Positions 7,114-15,236 of a stretch of DNA of 64,000 nucleotides are shown one piece after another. Both the position numbers and the translations under genes were made by a program. The stretch comes from Clostridia bacterium (GTDB lineage: Bacteria > Bacillota > Clostridia > Christensenellales > Aristaeellaceae), in NCBI GenBank assembly GCA_017404985.1, contig JAFRBK010000016.1, positions 1-64,000 on the forward strand, in the 5' to 3' direction. Positions within the stretch are counted from its first letter, which is position 1; every line of letters begins with the position of its first letter. The notes beneath the pieces are model-generated. The model worked only from the letters and a program-made list of their open reading frames with translations, was not told the DNA's origin and did not search any database.

Positions 7114-8574
7114 TTATTCTCCTTTCAGGACGATCGCGGGATCGATCGCCACAGCGCGTTTGATGGGAAGCAGGCAGCTCAGCGCGGCAATCAGCATGGA
7201 TATGATCATGGTGATGGGCAGCAGCAGCGGCTGGAACGTGATGGAGGAACCGAACACGTTCACGCTGACGACCTGGGCGAAGACGAAGCCCAGGATCCCG
7301 CCCAGGATTCCGCCCAGCAGGCCGAGAAACAACCCTTCTCCCAGGAACTCCGCGCGGATGGAGCCGTCGGACGCGCCGAGGGCCTTGCGCAGGCCGATCT
7401 CCCTGCGGCGCTCAGAAACGACCGCCATCATGGTCGTTGAAACGCAGATCATGGTCAGCAGAAGCACCACCAGCGTCACCAGGAAAACCAGCGCGGTCAG
7501 CTTTTCCAGCACCGAGGCTTCCGAGCGGGTCACGCGCTTCACCAGGCGGGCCTGGACGGTGTCGTGTTCGTCGGAAATGGCGGCCGCGTATGCCTCCAGC
7601 TGTTCCGCGGACGCGGAAACGCTCAGCTCCACCACGTCCAGCTGTTCGGACCCGGTCAGCGTCTTCATGTCGTCCAGGGACAGAAAGACGTAGTCCTCCT
7701 CTTCGCCGCCCGTCGTCAGAATGCCCGTGACCGTAAAGTTCAGGGTTTGCGGCCGGGCGGCCTTTTCCGTTTTCCGGGCGGTGTTCACCGCCTGCACCAC
7801 CGCTTCCGAGGTAACGGTTGCGCCCGAAAGCGCATCCACGTCCTCCCCCAGCGCCAGCGGCAGCGTTTTCCCGATGAACTGTTTCAGGAAATTGTCATCC
7901 TCCGCGGCCCGCCCGCCGTATTCCGGCGTCTGGGTGCCGGCGTCGATTTCAAGGGAGGCAATGGCGGCCTGGCCGTCCAGTTTGACGGTCACATAAACGG
8001 TCCCGCCGCCGAAGCCTTCCGCGCTTCCGGCCAGTTCGGCGTTCGGAGTCCGGCTTTCTTCCGGGCTGGCCTGCTCCCCGGAATCGGTGGGCTGATAGGT
8101 CAGCTCCATCGTGGATCCGGTTTTCACGCCGATGTTGTCCGCGATATTCTTCCCCACCAGCACCTCCCGGGTGTTCTCCGGATAGGCTCCCTCAATGCTG
8201 AAATACGGGCTGGTTTTGGGCACCTGGGAAAAATCGGTTCCGGCCGCGGTAAAGGACTGCTGCCGGGAGGTCATGTCCAGCCGGACATACCGGTAGGGCG
8301 TCGCCCCGATCAGCTCGTCCTGCGGAATGGTCTCCAGCACCCCCGCCAGCTGGTCCCTGTTCAGCGCCGCCCCTTCTTTGGGCAGGAGCAGCATATTGGC
8401 CCCGTAGGAACGGAACTGGGCGCCCATCTGCCGGGGCACGTCCACATAAATGGTCACCAGCCCGGCCAGAATCGTGGCCCCGATCCCGATCGACAAAAGC
8501 GCGATCATCATCCGCGAGCGCCTGCGCAGGAGGGACGCGGTAATCATGCGCAGGAACATTCTTCTCTTTGTCAT
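7114..8574 (-). CDS. FtsX-like ABC permease with an inserted FMN-binding domain
   Basis: A 486-residue permease with one N-terminal helix (about 20-42), a large outside domain and three C-terminal helices ending SVNVFG...IAALSCLLPIKRAVAIDPA, typical of MacB/FtsX. Inside the outside domain, about residues 187-265, is a FMN_bind domain (PF04205 type): it opens GFGGGTVYVTV, continues with TPEYGG and FLKQFIGK, and closes DALSGATVTSEAVVQAVN. SGAT (250-253) is the motif whose Thr carries covalent FMN in RnfG and NqrC, attached by ApbE. A redox flavin built into the ABC permease suggests reduction of ferric iron or transfer of electrons as part of uptake. No ApbE gene is in the window. Domain call is firm; the function is inference. 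Confidence 0.85.
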   Translation of the reverse strand: MTKRRMFLRMITASLLRRRSRMMIALLSIGIGATILAGLVTIYVDVPRQMGAQFRSYGANMLLLPKEGAALNRDQLAGVLETIPQDELIGATPYRYVRLDMTSRQQSFTAAGTDFSQVPKTSPYFSIEGAYPENTREVLVGKNIADNIGVKTGSTMELTYQPTDSGEQASPEESRTPNAELAGSAEGFGGGTVYVTVKLDGQAAIASLEIDAGTQTPEYGGRAAEDDNFLKQFIGKTLPLALGEDVDALSGATVTSEAVVQAVNTARKTEKAARPQTLNFTVTGILTTGGEEEDYVFLSLDDMKTLTGSEQLDVVELSVSASAEQLEAYAAAISDEHDTVQARLVKRVTRSEASVLEKLTALVFLVTLVVLLLTMICVSTTMMAVVSERRREIGLRKALGASDGSIRAEFLGEGLFLGLLGGILGGILGFVFAQVVSVNVFGSSITFQPLLLPITMIISMLIAALSCLLPIKRAVAIDPAIVLKGE

Positions 8575-8586
8575 AGCTTTCCTTTC

Positions 8587-9879
8587 TCAGCCTCCGTGCA
8601 GGACTTCCGCGGGCCGCAGGCGCAGCACCATGCGGATGGCGGGAAGGCTGCCCGCAATGGTCACCAGGGCGATCAGGCCGGCCACGATCGGCGCGACCTT
8701 CGGATCCATGTCAATGGAGGACCCGAAGACGCTCTGGCCGATGAGCTGCGCGAAGCCGAAGCCCAGCAGGTATCCCGCGGCAAATCCCAGCAGCGCCGTG
8801 ATCAGGATTTCGGTCATCACCACGCCCGTGATGGAGCGGTCTTTGGCGCCGATGGCCTTCAAAAGGCCGATCTCCTTGCTGCGTTCCATGACGGAGGCGG
8901 TCACCAGGTTGGAGATGCCCAGCGCCGACCCCACCAGGCTCAGCGCGGTGATCAGGATCATCAGCAGCTTCGTTTTGTCCAGGATGGTGCCCTCGCTTTC
9001 CGCCACTTTCCGGACGGCGGAAGCCACCGACCCGGTAATCACTTCCTGGATCTGGTAGCAAATGGCGGAAACATAGGCCGTGCAGTACCATGTCTCATAG
9101 TCGCGGCTGCTGAGCGCGGCGGGGTTTTTCGCCGCCCGGCGCGCCAGCTCATTGTCCGGCGTGGTCAGCGCGGATACCTCGATGGAAGCCACTTTGTTTT
9201 CCCGGTCCGTAAGCGCCTGCACCAGGTCCAGCGTGGCATAGATCTGTTCGTCCTCGTCCCCGCCGGCGTCAAAGATGCCGGCAATCGTCACGTCCTTTTC
9301 CCCGTGGCTTGCCTTCAGATGGATCACGTCTCCGGCATGCCAGCCCTGCCGCTGCGCCAGCAGCGCCCCGGCTATGACCTCGCCGGAGGCATTTTCGTCC
9401 TTTTCATCCAGCCAGCGGCCTTCCGTGATGTCCCACCAAGAACGCATGCCGACAATGCCGGCATCCAGGCTTTCCCCGGTTGGCAGGTCCAGATGGTGGT
9501 TGAACCAGGAGCCGGTCATGCCGGCCGTTCCGCCGTCCGGAAGCGTGACCTGGGTATCCAGAAAGGGCGTAAAGTCTACGATGTTGAACGCCCAGAAAAT
9601 CGTTTTCAGCTTCCCCAGTTCATCCTCCCGCAGGTAGGCCGTGTTCAGCTCCGCGCCCTCGCCCACGTCATAGATGTCGGAAAGCAGGGAGGAATCCTTC
9701 GGCTTGACGACGATGTTGGCCCCGTAGTTTTTCAGTTCCTTGTTGACTTTTTCTTCCACGCCCAGCACCACGTTCAGCATGCCCGTGGCCAGGGAGGCGC
9801 CCAGGGCAATGGTCAGGGCGATCAGCAGCATTTTTCCCTTCTGGTGAAAGAGCACGCCGCGTATCATTCGAAAAAGCAT
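8587..9879 (-). CDS. FtsX-like ABC permease, core P19 module
   Basis: A 430-residue MacB-type permease: N-terminal helix at about 17-38, outside domain to about 300, then three helices; coupling loop MERSKEIGLLKAIGAKD. The segment WYCTAYVSAICYQIQEVI with two Cys is distinctive of the P19-cluster permease (Campylobacter Cj1661-like). The start at 9879 has GGAG upstream; an extension to 10050 would run into the DUF2318 gene. It lies 24 bp after DUF2318 and 13 bp before the FMN-domain permease, and the two probably form a heterodimer with the ATPase at 6437. Confidence 0.86.
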   Translation of the reverse strand: MLFRMIRGVLFHQKGKMLLIALTIALGASLATGMLNVVLGVEEKVNKELKNYGANIVVKPKDSSLLSDIYDVGEGAELNTAYLREDELGKLKTIFWAFNIVDFTPFLDTQVTLPDGGTAGMTGSWFNHHLDLPTGESLDAGIVGMRSWWDITEGRWLDEKDENASGEVIAGALLAQRQGWHAGDVIHLKASHGEKDVTIAGIFDAGGDEDEQIYATLDLVQALTDRENKVASIEVSALTTPDNELARRAAKNPAALSSRDYETWYCTAYVSAICYQIQEVITGSVASAVRKVAESEGTILDKTKLLMILITALSLVGSALGISNLVTASVMERSKEIGLLKAIGAKDRSITGVVMTEILITALLGFAAGYLLGFGFAQLIGQSVFGSSIDMDPKVAPIVAGLIALVTIAGSLPAIRMVLRLRPAEVLHGG

Positions 9880-9902
9880 GGTCCCGTCTCCTTTGGCATG
9901 TT

Positions 9903-11198
9903 TTATCTGAATTCCTTCTCGCCGGCCTTCAGGTCTTCCAGCCTGAACACGAGATTGCCGTCTTTGACTTCGTACGCCAGGGGGATCGGATTGCATCCGC
10001 CCTTGAATCCGATCGTGTTGATGTTCATCACTACGTCGCAGCGTTTGCACACAATCTGCCCGTTCCGCTCAAAGTATCCCGCGTTTCCGCATACTTCACA
10101 GGCATCCAGCCCCACGCCGTAACTGGCGGAATTGGGTTTTTTCACCACGATCCAGCGCACGTCGATATTCTTGTCGGTCCGGTATTCGAAGCGGTGCAGA
10201 TGCCCGTCGTTCACCGCTTCGGCCGGCACCAGAATCACGCCGGCATCCTGGTCCACGGTGTAGTTTTCGGGCGCGGACAGCTCCACCTGTTTGGTATCGT
10301 TGGTTTTGACGACGGTCAGAATCACGGTAAACAGCACGATGCAGGCCAGGGTTCCCGCCGCGATTCTCCGCCACCGCCGGTTCCGCGCCTTCAGTTTGCG
10401 CAGCTGGGCGGGATTGTCATACTTCTCCCGGAGGATCGTTCCCTGCCGGAAGAAAAACACAGCCAGCAAAGCGGCCAGGACGGCGGAAACCCACAGGAAC
10501 AGCATGGAATAGTCGGCGGTGAACATCATCCAGTTTCCGATCCACCCGTATGCTTCATCGCTGTATTTCACCGGCCAGCCCAGCCATTTGGCCCGGTTCA
10601 CCCAGGGCACAAAGAAGCGGCCGAAGCAGTAGGCGGCGAAAACCCACAGCTGCAGATTCAGGATGGAAGGAACCCAGGCATACGGTTTTATTTCCAGCGC
10701 GCAGTGCGAAAGCAGGCGCGAATAAATCAAAAGCAGGATCAGCGCGCCGAGCCATCCGGCCATGCGCACAAGATAATAGGAGGAGAAATATCCCTGCCCC
10801 ATGGTATTGAAGCTGAAAGGGTGCAGAAGCACCCCGGGCAGCGAATAGAAAATCAGAACGGCAGACAGAAGCGAGCCGGCAATGCTCAGAAAAACAGGAC
10901 CCGGACGGGATGCCTGTTCCTCCTTTCTGCCGCAGCAGAAGGTCAGGATCAGGAACAATACCGTCAGTGCCATCACAACTACATAGATATAATGGTTCCA
11001 GTGGCTGGAAATAATCAGCTTGGTATTGTATTTCACAATGGCAAGGGCCACGGAAGCAAGGACGCCGGCGCAAAGCCCGGCCCCGTGGATCACGCGCCCC
11101 TTATGCCCGGCGGTGCGGGAAAGCATGGCATGCATCAGGGTGGTATAGGTTACGGGAAGGAAAAGGTCCTGGATCACCATCCAAAGATACTTGAACAC
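9903..11198 (-). CDS. DUF2318 membrane protein with C-terminal Cys-rich domain
   Basis: A 431-residue protein. About eight hydrophobic helices fill the first 240 residues, one more helix follows near 275-300, and the remainder faces outside. The C-terminal domain is DUF2318, with CEVCGNAGYF, CKRCDVVMN, TIGFKGGCNPIP, five Cys likely to bind a metal or Fe-S centre. It is the counterpart of Cj1660 in the Campylobacter p19 cluster and is found with FTR1 and P19 in many bacteria, where it is thought to take part in electron or iron transfer at the outer face of the membrane. Here it sits between P19 and the permeases, in the classical order. Confidence 0.87.
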   Translation of the reverse strand: MFKYLWMVIQDLFLPVTYTTLMHAMLSRTAGHKGRVIHGAGLCAGVLASVALAIVKYNTKLIISSHWNHYIYVVVMALTVLFLILTFCCGRKEEQASRPGPVFLSIAGSLLSAVLIFYSLPGVLLHPFSFNTMGQGYFSSYYLVRMAGWLGALILLLIYSRLLSHCALEIKPYAWVPSILNLQLWVFAAYCFGRFFVPWVNRAKWLGWPVKYSDEAYGWIGNWMMFTADYSMLFLWVSAVLAALLAVFFFRQGTILREKYDNPAQLRKLKARNRRWRRIAAGTLACIVLFTVILTVVKTNDTKQVELSAPENYTVDQDAGVILVPAEAVNDGHLHRFEYRTDKNIDVRWIVVKKPNSASYGVGLDACEVCGNAGYFERNGQIVCKRCDVVMNINTIGFKGGCNPIPLAYEVKDGNLVFRLEDLKAGEKEFR

Positions 11199-11300
11199 GG
11201 CAAGGCCTCCGCAAACTCATCAACATGTTAAATGCCGGCGCGCCACCCCCCGCGGACAGCGCGCCAGCATAATAAAGATCCCTTGTTCAGGTCTGTACGA

Positions 11301-11852
11301 TTACCACTCTTTGACGAACTTCCAGCCGGTCCAGGTGGCGGTCAGGGGCTCGGTCCAGAAGCCTTCCTTCGCTTCGACGCCGGTCTCCGCGTCCACGTGG
11401 AGCAGGTAGCCGTTCTCTGCCGGGCTCTTGATGTACAGGGTGATGGTGTATTCGCCTTCGGCCAGCGGAATGTTGTTTCCGTAGTGCGGGCCGTCGGAAG
11501 CCGCCATGGGCATCATGGAACCGGAGTAGACTTCTTTGCCTTCCTTGTCCTTGATCACGAAATCAATGCTCAGATAGGGCACCCAGCCGTCCACCGGGAA
11601 ACCGTAGGGGTTCTCTTTGGCGGTCAGGTCTACTTCGATATGCAGGTCAGAGCCTTCCTTGGGGGTCGCGTTCTCGGCGGGAGCCATATCCACGGGCTGG
11701 AAATACACCATGGCCATGGTCATGAAACCGACGTCCTGTTCTCCTTCGACACCCAGTTCATATTCATCGAAACCGGCTTCTTCCGCCAGGGATACGGCGG
11801 AAACAGCAAAGAGCATCATCGCGGCCAGCAGCAGGGCAACCATCTTTTTCAT
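11301..11852 (-). CDS. P19/Tp34-type iron-binding protein, secreted
   Basis: A 183-residue protein with a signal peptide (MKKMVALLLAAMMLFAVSAV, cleavage near SLA-EE) and a P19/Tp34 domain (PF10634). Metal-site segments are visible: MTMAMVYF, DGPHYGNN and YLLHVD, giving the Met and His ligands known for Campylobacter P19, which binds Cu and Fe and is needed for growth at low iron. There is no lipobox Cys, so attachment to the cell is not explained. The start at 11852 follows GGAGG; the upstream ATG at 11870 overlaps the FTR1 stop. The iron role is well supported by the family and neighbours. Confidence 0.9.
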   Translation of the reverse strand: MKKMVALLLAAMMLFAVSAVSLAEEAGFDEYELGVEGEQDVGFMTMAMVYFQPVDMAPAENATPKEGSDLHIEVDLTAKENPYGFPVDGWVPYLSIDFVIKDKEGKEVYSGSMMPMAASDGPHYGNNIPLAEGEYTITLYIKSPAENGYLLHVDAETGVEAKEGFWTEPLTATWTGWKFVKEW

Positions 11853-11866
11853 GTCAGGGTTCCTCC

Positions 11867-13741
11867 TCATTTCTTAGGTTCTTTGGATTCCTTTGGGTCT
11901 TTGGGTTCCTCGGGGTCCTTGGGTTCTTTTTCCTCTTGGGGTCCGTTTTGTATATCCGTCGCGGTAGACGCGGGGCATACCGCGGGGGTATCGGGATTTG
12001 CAAGCTGTGCCTTCAGGGCGTTGATCTTTCCCCGATAGTGGGCCATCATGAAGGTCACCAGCAGGATAATGGCCAGAATCAGCTGGGGCACCAGCGTCTC
12101 CAGCCAGGGATAGATGCCGAAGATCTGGATCACGTCGTTTTCCGGAATGCCGGGCACGCGAAGCGTCAGGTCAAACACGTTCCCTTCTGCCAGCTCCTTG
12201 ATTCCGCTGCCCAGGAAGCTGACGCACATCACAGCCATCAGAATGGAGGTGGCGGTAAAGAAGACTTTGATCGGCAGTTTGATCGACAGTTTCGTGATCG
12301 CCAGGTAGACGAACACCAGCACGACGCAGCCGACGCCGAAGCCGGCCCAGACCATCCCGGGGTTGCCTTCGCTGAGCATCGGCTGATAGAACAGCACCAC
12401 CTCCGCGCCTTCCCGGAATACGCTCAGGAATGCCGTAAAGGCGAGGGCAAAGGAGCTTCCCTGTTCCACCGAGGACTGGACCTTTCCGTCGATAAACCGG
12501 GTCCAGCTGGCAGCTTCCGCCTTGGAGATCATCCAGTTGCTGACATAGAACAGCACGCATACGGCGATCAGCGCGGTGATGCCCTCGATGATCTCCTGCG
12601 CCAGGCCGGCCCCGACGAAGGCCTGCTTGGCCCAGGAAAGGACCGCGGCGGCCGCGAAGCTGGCGGCGACGCCGGCAGCCGCGCCGATATAGACGTTCTT
12701 CACGCTGCGGCTGTTTCCGCTCTTCACCAGGTAAGCGATGATGGCGGCGATCACGAGGATCGCTTCCAGGCCTTCCCGGACAATGATGCCGAAGGCCCCC
12801 AGGAAGGTCAGCAGCTTCGGGTCGCTCTGCTTTTCTTCCGCTGCTTCCCCGGCTGCGGCGGCTTCAGTGCCGGTCCCGGCTTCGGCCGCCTTTGCCTCCG
12901 CGTTCTTGGTGTCGATCACTTTGGCGTATTTCAGGATGTTGTTTTTGGCCTTGTCCGTCGTGGTGCGGTATTTGTTTTTCTGGTATTTCTCCTCACCGGA
13001 GGCCACCAGGCTCCGCAGGTCGGAAAAGCTCTTTTCCGCGGACTGCCTTTCTTTAATGGAAAGCTCCGTGTAGATCGCGTGGCTCAGGCCGGATTCTTCG
13101 TATACCGAATAGTAGGCGGTATTCAGGTTGTCCGTGGCGGCGCCGAAGTCCTTGTCCAGGTAGGCCATGTACGCCGTGTCCAGCAGTTCCTTGACCAGCG
13201 TCGCCGCTTCGTACCAGCTCGCGTACTTCGCTGCGGCATTGGGATCGGCGGAGTATTCCGGATACGGATCCGTGGCGGTGCGCTCGCCTCGCTTGTAGTA
13301 TTTGGTTTCGCTCTGCGTGCCGCCCTGCATGGCCGCCAGCTTGTTCCCGTCCTCCCGGATCATGGCTTTCAGCTTGGCCAGCGCGCTGCGGACGGAGATT
13401 CGGGTTTCGGTGGTTTCGTTCTCTTTTTTGACGGCGGCCTTGCAGGCGGAAAACTGCATCTCCACCGCGTTCTTGCGGTTCCCGCTGATATAGCTCATGG
13501 TCTGCCGTTCAAATCCCGTGGTCTCGTACACCCGGAAATACGCGTTGCTGACATGGTTGTAAGCCGTGTCGGGATCCCCGTCCAGATAGGCCTCAAAAGC
13601 GGCGTCCAGAAACTTGTCGATCTCGTCCGCCGCATCCGCCCAGCGGGTGGAAGCCGCATCTTCGCCAAAGCATCCCAGGGGAAATGTTAACAGCACAATC
13701 ACCAGAGCGCATACCACTCTGAGGAGAGCCTTCTTTTGCAT
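11867..13741 (-). CDS. FTR1/EfeU-type iron permease with extracytoplasmic N-domain
   Basis: A 624-residue protein. After a signal sequence comes a helical outside domain (to about 325), then seven membrane helices with both REXXE iron-transport motifs, VREGLEAILV and FREGAEVVLF, the hallmark of FTR1 iron permeases. The C-terminus is a charged Lys/Glu/Pro tail (KEPKDPEEPKDPKESKEPKK). It is the first gene of the operon; P19 follows 14 bp later. FTR1 with P19 makes a high-affinity iron importer (FetMP/P19 systems). The start at 13741 has GGAGG ten bases upstream; a start at 13762 is possible but has no ribosome site. Confidence 0.92.
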   Translation of the reverse strand: MQKKALLRVVCALVIVLLTFPLGCFGEDAASTRWADAADEIDKFLDAAFEAYLDGDPDTAYNHVSNAYFRVYETTGFERQTMSYISGNRKNAVEMQFSACKAAVKKENETTETRISVRSALAKLKAMIREDGNKLAAMQGGTQSETKYYKRGERTATDPYPEYSADPNAAAKYASWYEAATLVKELLDTAYMAYLDKDFGAATDNLNTAYYSVYEESGLSHAIYTELSIKERQSAEKSFSDLRSLVASGEEKYQKNKYRTTTDKAKNNILKYAKVIDTKNAEAKAAEAGTGTEAAAAGEAAEEKQSDPKLLTFLGAFGIIVREGLEAILVIAAIIAYLVKSGNSRSVKNVYIGAAAGVAASFAAAAVLSWAKQAFVGAGLAQEIIEGITALIAVCVLFYVSNWMISKAEAASWTRFIDGKVQSSVEQGSSFALAFTAFLSVFREGAEVVLFYQPMLSEGNPGMVWAGFGVGCVVLVFVYLAITKLSIKLPIKVFFTATSILMAVMCVSFLGSGIKELAEGNVFDLTLRVPGIPENDVIQIFGIYPWLETLVPQLILAIILLVTFMMAHYRGKINALKAQLANPDTPAVCPASTATDIQNGPQEEKEPKDPEEPKDPKESKEPKK

Positions 13742-13772
13742 GCCCTTTCTTCCTCCGTTCATGCCATCAAAC

Positions 13773-13820
13773 GTTAGCTCCTGCTAACTTGGGTGTCGGC
13801 TGACGTTAGCAGTTTCTAAC
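13773..13820. promoter_or_regulatory. Two palindromic operators before the iron operon
   Basis: Site 1 is GTTAGC-TCCT-GCTAAC (13773-13788), a perfect 6-4-6 palindrome. Site 2 is GTTAGC-AGTT-TCTAAC (13805-13820), one mismatch, 32 bp away or three helical turns. A TAGAAT -10 box for the minus strand lies at 13830-13835, so both sites fall at or just after the likely transcription start, a position that suits a repressor. The half site TTAG is reminiscent of DtxR-type boxes. The regulator is not known. Confidence 0.6.
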
Positions 13821-13940
13821 TCAGTGGAAATTCTATCACACATTTCAGAATAGCGTTATCCTGTTATTGACTTCTTGAAACGAAACAATTGTCTGATATC
13901 GACCTTTTCATTTTTTTGTAGTGAAATAATAGAAAAATGG

Positions 13941-13983
13941 GTTAGACTGTGCTAATATATCTTTCGGATTAGATCCAGCTAAC
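13941..13983. promoter_or_regulatory. Two more copies of the palindrome before the AraC-type gene
   Basis: GTTAGA-CTGT-GCTAAT (13941-13956) and ATTAGA-TCCA-GCTAAC (13968-13983) share the 6-4-6 form of the sites at 13773-13820. They end about 30 bp upstream of the regulator gene at 14015. Four copies across one divergent region point to joint control of the iron operon and the AraC/ABC operon by a single factor. Confidence 0.55.
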
Positions 13984-14014
13984 CAATATTGTTCAGCCGG
14001 CAGGAGGAAATCCG

Positions 14015-14431
14015 ATGAAATCCGAAATCGAAAAGGATCCGTTTCAGACAGCCGCACCGCGTGAAGCCAGGAGGAAGAGAACCGGAGGGGAAAACCTTGC
14101 ACAGGAGGCTTCCGAGTATATTGAAGCCCACTTCAGGGAAAAATTCTCCCTGCAGAAAATGGCGGACAGCCTCTATATCAATGGAAGCTATCTGCTGAGG
14201 GCCTTTAAAAAGTATAAAGGCTATACGCCCCTGGTATACCACAACCATATCCGCTGCGAACGGGCCAAAGAACTGCTGGCCCGTACCGATGAGGAAATAT
14301 CGGAGATCGGCGAGGCGGTGGGCTTCGTTTCCTCCGCCCACTTTTCCCACGTGTTTAAAAAAACCGAGGACTGTACGCCAACAGAGTACAGAATCTCCCA
14401 CCGCGTTTACCGGGAAGAGGAAAAGGCCTGA
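14015..14431 (+). CDS. AraC-family regulator, DNA-binding domain only
   Basis: A 138-residue protein that is essentially one AraC double helix-turn-helix (about residues 28-130): LQKMADSLYINGSYLLRAFKKYKGYTP for the first HTH region and ISEIGEAVGFVSSAHFSHVFKK for the second. There is no sensor domain, so any signal must come from another protein or from a metal. AGGAGG precedes the start. It is divergent from the FTR1 iron operon and 70 bp upstream of an ABC ATPase gene, and probably controls one or both. The RNA start was not identified. Confidence 0.85.
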   Translation: MKSEIEKDPFQTAAPREARRKRTGGENLAQEASEYIEAHFREKFSLQKMADSLYINGSYLLRAFKKYKGYTPLVYHNHIRCERAKELLARTDEEISEIGEAVGFVSSAHFSHVFKKTEDCTPTEYRISHRVYREEEKA

Positions 14432-14501
14432 CCGGCGGCCCGAAGAAACAATATAGATGAAACAGCGTATAAGAAGCAGAAGATAAAGGAGAAAAAGCAG
14501 T

Positions 14502-15203
14502 ATGGCCATTGTGGAATTCAGGGATGTATCAAGAGTCTACCGGAACGGCGACCATGAGCAGCGGGCGCTGGACCATGTGAACCTGAGCCTGGAGGAAGGC
14601 CGGTTCATCGTCGTGCTGGGCCCCAGCGGCGCCGGCAAAAGCACGCTGCTGAACCTGCTCGGCGGCCTGGACAGCCCCACGGAAGGCACCATCGTCGTCA
14701 ACGGGAAAGATATTTCCACCCTCACGCCCAACGAGCTGGCAGAATACCGCGCGGCCTCCGTGGGCTTCGTATTCCAGAGCTATAACCTGATTCCGACCCT
14801 CACCGTCATCGAAAATGTGGCGCTGGTAAAGGAAATTGCGCCGAACCCGCTCTCCAGCCACGATATGCTGAAGGCGGTCGGCCTGGAGGACCATATCCAC
14901 CAGTTCCCGTCGGAGCTGTCCGGCGGCGAGCAGCAGCGCGTTTCCATCGCCCGGGCCCTGGCCAAGAACCCGCACATTCTTCTGTGCGACGAGCCCACCG
15001 GTGCGCTGGACTCGGAAACCGGCGTCATCGTGCTGAAGCTGCTGCTTTCCATGGCCCGGGATATGGGAAAGACCATCATCATCGTGACCCACAACCAGAA
15101 CATTGCCAAAATGGCGGACGTGGTCATCCGGGTGAAAAACGGAAAAATCAAAAGCTGCGAAGAGCAGGCTGCGCCCCTGTCCGTGGAAGAGGTTGACTGG
15201 TAA
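14502..15203 (+). CDS. ABC transporter ATP-binding protein (MacB-type)
   Basis: A 233-residue ATPase: Walker A GPSGAGKST, Q-loop FVFQSYNLIP, signature LSGGEQQR, Walker B LLCDEPTGALD. Its partner is the permease that follows at 15237. The pair lies in the same direction as the AraC-type gene and probably forms an operon with it. Substrate unknown. MacB-type exporters move peptides, lipids or antibiotics. Confidence 0.88.
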   Translation: MAIVEFRDVSRVYRNGDHEQRALDHVNLSLEEGRFIVVLGPSGAGKSTLLNLLGGLDSPTEGTIVVNGKDISTLTPNELAEYRAASVGFVFQSYNLIPTLTVIENVALVKEIAPNPLSSHDMLKAVGLEDHIHQFPSELSGGEQQRVSIARALAKNPHILLCDEPTGALDSETGVIVLKLLLSMARDMGKTIIIVTHNQNIAKMADVVIRVKNGKIKSCEEQAAPLSVEEVDW

Positions 15204-15236
15204 CGCAGGCCACACGGCGGCCTGCCCCCCCTTTGG

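Noticed and set aside
7564-10122. Long plus-strand frame opposite the iron-operon permeases
   Set aside because: Antisense to two permeases with clear FtsX and FMN-binding motifs; low-complexity Arg/Gly/His composition.
14015-14431. AraC-type gene as a truncated pseudogene
   Set aside because: It is short, but has its own strong ribosome site, starts cleanly and holds the whole double HTH; stand-alone AraC domains are common.
15205-15225. Hairpin between the ABC ATPase and permease genes taken as a terminator
   Set aside because: The stem is followed by C residues and not a T-run, and the two genes belong together; more likely a transcript stability or translation element.
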